DNA of 50,695 nt from Sedimentisphaerales bacterium (GTDB lineage Bacteria; Planctomycetota; Phycisphaerae; Sedimentisphaerales; Anaerohalosphaeraceae). The position numbers were made by a program, and so were the translations under genes. The notes under the pieces were generated by a model. It had not been told where the DNA came from. It worked only from the letters and a program-made list of their open reading frames with translations, and did not search any database. The stretch spans positions 1-50,695 of the forward strand of contig JANQGW010000073.1 in NCBI GenBank assembly GCA_028282905.1. The letters run 5' to 3'. Shown one piece after another: positions 49,019 through 50,695 of the stretch (positions are counted from its first letter, which is position 1; every line of letters starts with the position of its first letter).

Positions 49019-49681
49019 TTATCGATTGCAGGCCTGTACGATCTGAGACTTTTTCATAAAGATGATCAGGATCACCGGATAGATCAGGCCGAAGACACCG
49101 CCGCATGTGCCGCCGACAGCGCCTCCGACGGCCGCCGGCATTTCACTTTCGGAAACACCGGACAGAGCAGAGAACATTGTAATAATATTGACAATCAGGG
49201 CGATTGCTCCCCAAATAACAGAGCACCAGCCATAATAATAAGCCGCCAGACGTGCCCAATTCTTTTGATTCAGCAGGCCGATACCACTGGCAAGCAAGAC
49301 TCCGGCAAATACAAGGCCGAGTATGGCTCCAAAGGCAGTGTAGATTTTCATGCCCGGACCCATTTGAAACGGGCTGTTTGGTTGGGGAATCATGATACTG
49401 ATGATTGCAATAGGTGTGCATAGCAACCCAAGGGTAGCAAAAGCAATATTTAAAATTCCCAATACAGTTAAGGACGTCGGGCGAACCGTGTCCTGATAGC
49501 CTCCGGCGGAAATGGCGAACCCTTCTACGTTACCAAGCGGTTGCCAGCCTTCCATGCCGCTGCACCAAACAGAGGTTTCAAGCGTGATAATCTGCTGGAT
49601 AAGCAGCGATTCAAGTTCCTCGCGGCTGACGGGGCCGATTTGCTGACTGTTGAGCTGATAATACCATTCCGGCTGATTCAT
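49019..49681 (-). CDS. GYF_2-domain membrane protein
   Basis: A 220-aa protein. The N-terminal GYF_2 domain (~1-55; WYYQLNSQQIGPVSREELESLL, WCSGMEGWQPL) is a putative peptide-binding module common in planctomycetes. Four transmembrane helices (~72-98, ~112-132, ~145-165, ~180-205) follow. The specific role is unknown. AAGGAG precedes the ATG. It ends 17 nt before the recQ start and may be co-transcribed with it. Confidence 0.85.
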   Translation of the reverse strand: MNQPEWYYQLNSQQIGPVSREELESLLIQQIITLETSVWCSGMEGWQPLGNVEGFAISAGGYQDTVRPTSLTVLGILNIAFATLGLLCTPIAIISIMIPQPNSPFQMGPGMKIYTAFGAILGLVFAGVLLASGIGLLNQKNWARLAAYYYGWCSVIWGAIALIVNIITMFSALSGVSESEMPAAVGGAVGGTCGGVFGLIYPVILIIFMKKSQIVQACNR

Positions 49682-49872
49682 TGTATTGTCTCCTTGTTTT
49701 TCGGGGATTCAAAATAGTCTCCGGGATTATACCAGAAAGCCTCGTACAGGCAACAGGAGCCTGTATTTTTTCTTGTGCTTGGGGGGAAATCGAGGAAATC
49801 GGGCAAAACTAAAGGACTTATGGGCATTTTTATGGTTTTGGGGGCTTTTAGGGGCGATAGGCTGGATTTTCT

Positions 49873-49901
49873 TTGACGGGCGGTCGAATGTTGAGTACAC
49901 T
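49873..49901 (+). promoter_or_regulatory. Sigma70-type promoter of guaB
   Basis: TTGACG, 17 nt, TACACT, 46 nt before the guaB ATG. Confidence 0.65.
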
Positions 49902-49947
49902 ACGCCGTCTATAGGAACCTTACCAACCCTTTTCAGGGAGAATATGT

Positions 49948-50695
49948 ATGAATATGGACAAGATAGTCTCAGAAGGTATCACTTTTGACGATGTACTGCT
50001 GATTCCGGCCCGCAGCGATTTCATCCCCAGCGAGGCCAACACGACCACGCGCCTGACCCGCAATATCAGTATCAATATCCCGATTATTTCGGCGGCAATG
50101 GATACGGTGACCGAGTCTGCGCTGGCGATCGCACTGGCCCAGGAGGGCGGTATCGGCATTATCCATAAAAATCTGTCACTGGAGGCCCATAAACGTGAAG
50201 TGACCAAGGTTAAACGCTCCGAAAACGGGGTCATTCAGGATCCGGTGACACTCAGTTCCGATCTGGCGGTTTCCGAGGCCCGACAGGTAATGCGTGAGCA
50301 GAACGTTTCGGGGATTCCGATTGTCGATAGCGGCAAACTGGTGGGGATTCTGACCCGCCGGGATTTGAAGTTCCTGGAGGACGATTCGGTCAAAATTAAG
50401 GAGGTCATGACCTCTGAAAACCTCGTAACCGGCCCGGCCGACACCACATTGGCCCAGGCACGCGAGATTTTGCGTAAGCATAAGGTTGAAAAACTGCTGC
50501 TGGTGAATAATAGCGGCGAATTGTCCGGTTTGATCACCATGCGAGACATCGACCGGGTCCAGCAGTTCCCCCTGGCGGTTCGCGACAGTCGCGGACGCCT
50601 GCGGGTTGGTGCTGCCGTTGGGGCAAAAGATAAAGAACGTGTTGCGGCTCTGATTGAGGCGGAAGTGGATGTCATGGTGGTCGATACCGCCCACG
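49948..50695 (+). CDS. guaB: Inosine-5'-monophosphate dehydrogenase, partial
   Basis: Oxidises IMP to XMP, the first committed step to GMP. The 249 visible codons run off the window. The ATG at 49948 has GGGAG 7 nt upstream. The N-terminal barrel starts GITFDDVLLIPARS and continues PIISAAMDTVTE and GGIGIIHKN. Two CBS domains (~90-205; VSGIPIVDSGKLVGILTRRD, KLLLVNNSGELSGLITMRD) follow. The barrel resumes at LRVGAAVG and ends DVMVVDTAH; the catalytic Cys loop lies outside. The call is secure. Confidence 0.96.
   Translation, partial: MNMDKIVSEGITFDDVLLIPARSDFIPSEANTTTRLTRNISINIPIISAAMDTVTESALAIALAQEGGIGIIHKNLSLEAHKREVTKVKRSENGVIQDPVTLSSDLAVSEARQVMREQNVSGIPIVDSGKLVGILTRRDLKFLEDDSVKIKEVMTSENLVTGPADTTLAQAREILRKHKVEKLLLVNNSGELSGLITMRDIDRVQQFPLAVRDSRGRLRVGAAVGAKDKERVAALIEAEVDVMVVDTAH

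Noticed and set aside
49002-49106. 35-residue N-terminal extension of RecQ
   Set aside because: It overlaps the end of the GYF gene, and RecQ homologues begin near the ATG at 49001.
1-50695. Prophage or mobile island
   Set aside because: Fibre-like and duplicated tRNA signals were noted, but no integrase, transposase, capsid, terminase or toxin-antitoxin gene was recognised.

Overview
The window looks like chromosomal DNA of an uncultured planctomycete, most likely from the Phycisphaerae/Sedimentisphaerales side. That placement is inferred from gene content, not from a marker gene. The clues are several secreted proteins ending in dockerin-like Ca-binding modules, a PEP-CTERM protein, a planctomycete-type ECF sigma factor paired with a FecR-like protein, LamG and beta-helix giants, a fibre-like protein with VGIGT motifs, and many small intergenic repeats. 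No phage, transposase, plasmid or CRISPR genes are present.

Layout. 1-849 (-): start-side part of a DNA polymerase IV gene. 999-2450 (-): lipoprotein built of 28-residue Trp/Gly-Tyr repeats. 2649-7482 (-): lemA-family gene followed by four tandem DUF3137 paralogues, with 9/10-bp-periodic repeats between most of them. 7672-8720 (+): membrane protein and a VOC protein. 8858-10894 (-): EF-G-like GTPase. 11301-18988 (-): exoprotein region holding a fibre-like protein, a C10 (streptopain-type) protease, two small dockerin-like proteins and an ECF sigma/FecR pair. 19473-24953 (+): STN-like protein, alpha-glucan phosphorylase, alpha/beta hydrolase and a GspC-like protein. 24979-29254 (-): probable operon of manA, RfaH/NusG-like factor, LysM membrane protein, small membrane protein and subtilase-like protein. 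29649-34457 (+): 1602-aa triple beta-helix protein. 34658-35703 (-): hypothetical protein and tRNA-Ser(UGA), whose 3' end and terminator are duplicated nearby. 35933-38365: divergent Cys-rich secreted peptide (-) and sigma/zinc anti-sigma/CnrX-like sensor operon (+). 38504-39376 (+): FHA protein. 39383-41817 (-): nrnA and a RodA/FtsW-type gene. 42079-46769 (+): PEP-CTERM protein and a LamG/beta-propeller/dockerin giant. 46848-49681 (-): recQ and a GYF membrane protein. 49948-50695 (+): start of guaB.

How the genes may work together. Two loci look like envelope or extracellular response systems. One is the sigma/FecR pair beside exported proteins. The other is the sigma, zinc-finger anti-sigma and two-lobed Cys/His-rich sensor opposite a 10-cysteine exported peptide; it resembles Cnr-type metal sensing but has an unusual sensor, and is my best candidate for a little-described system. 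The LemA plus four DUF3137 array is a second candidate. The rest is mostly housekeeping (polymerase IV, EF-G-like, GlgP, NrnA, RodA, RecQ, GuaB) plus large secreted proteins.

All calls come from reading the sequence and recalled family motifs; no database search was run.
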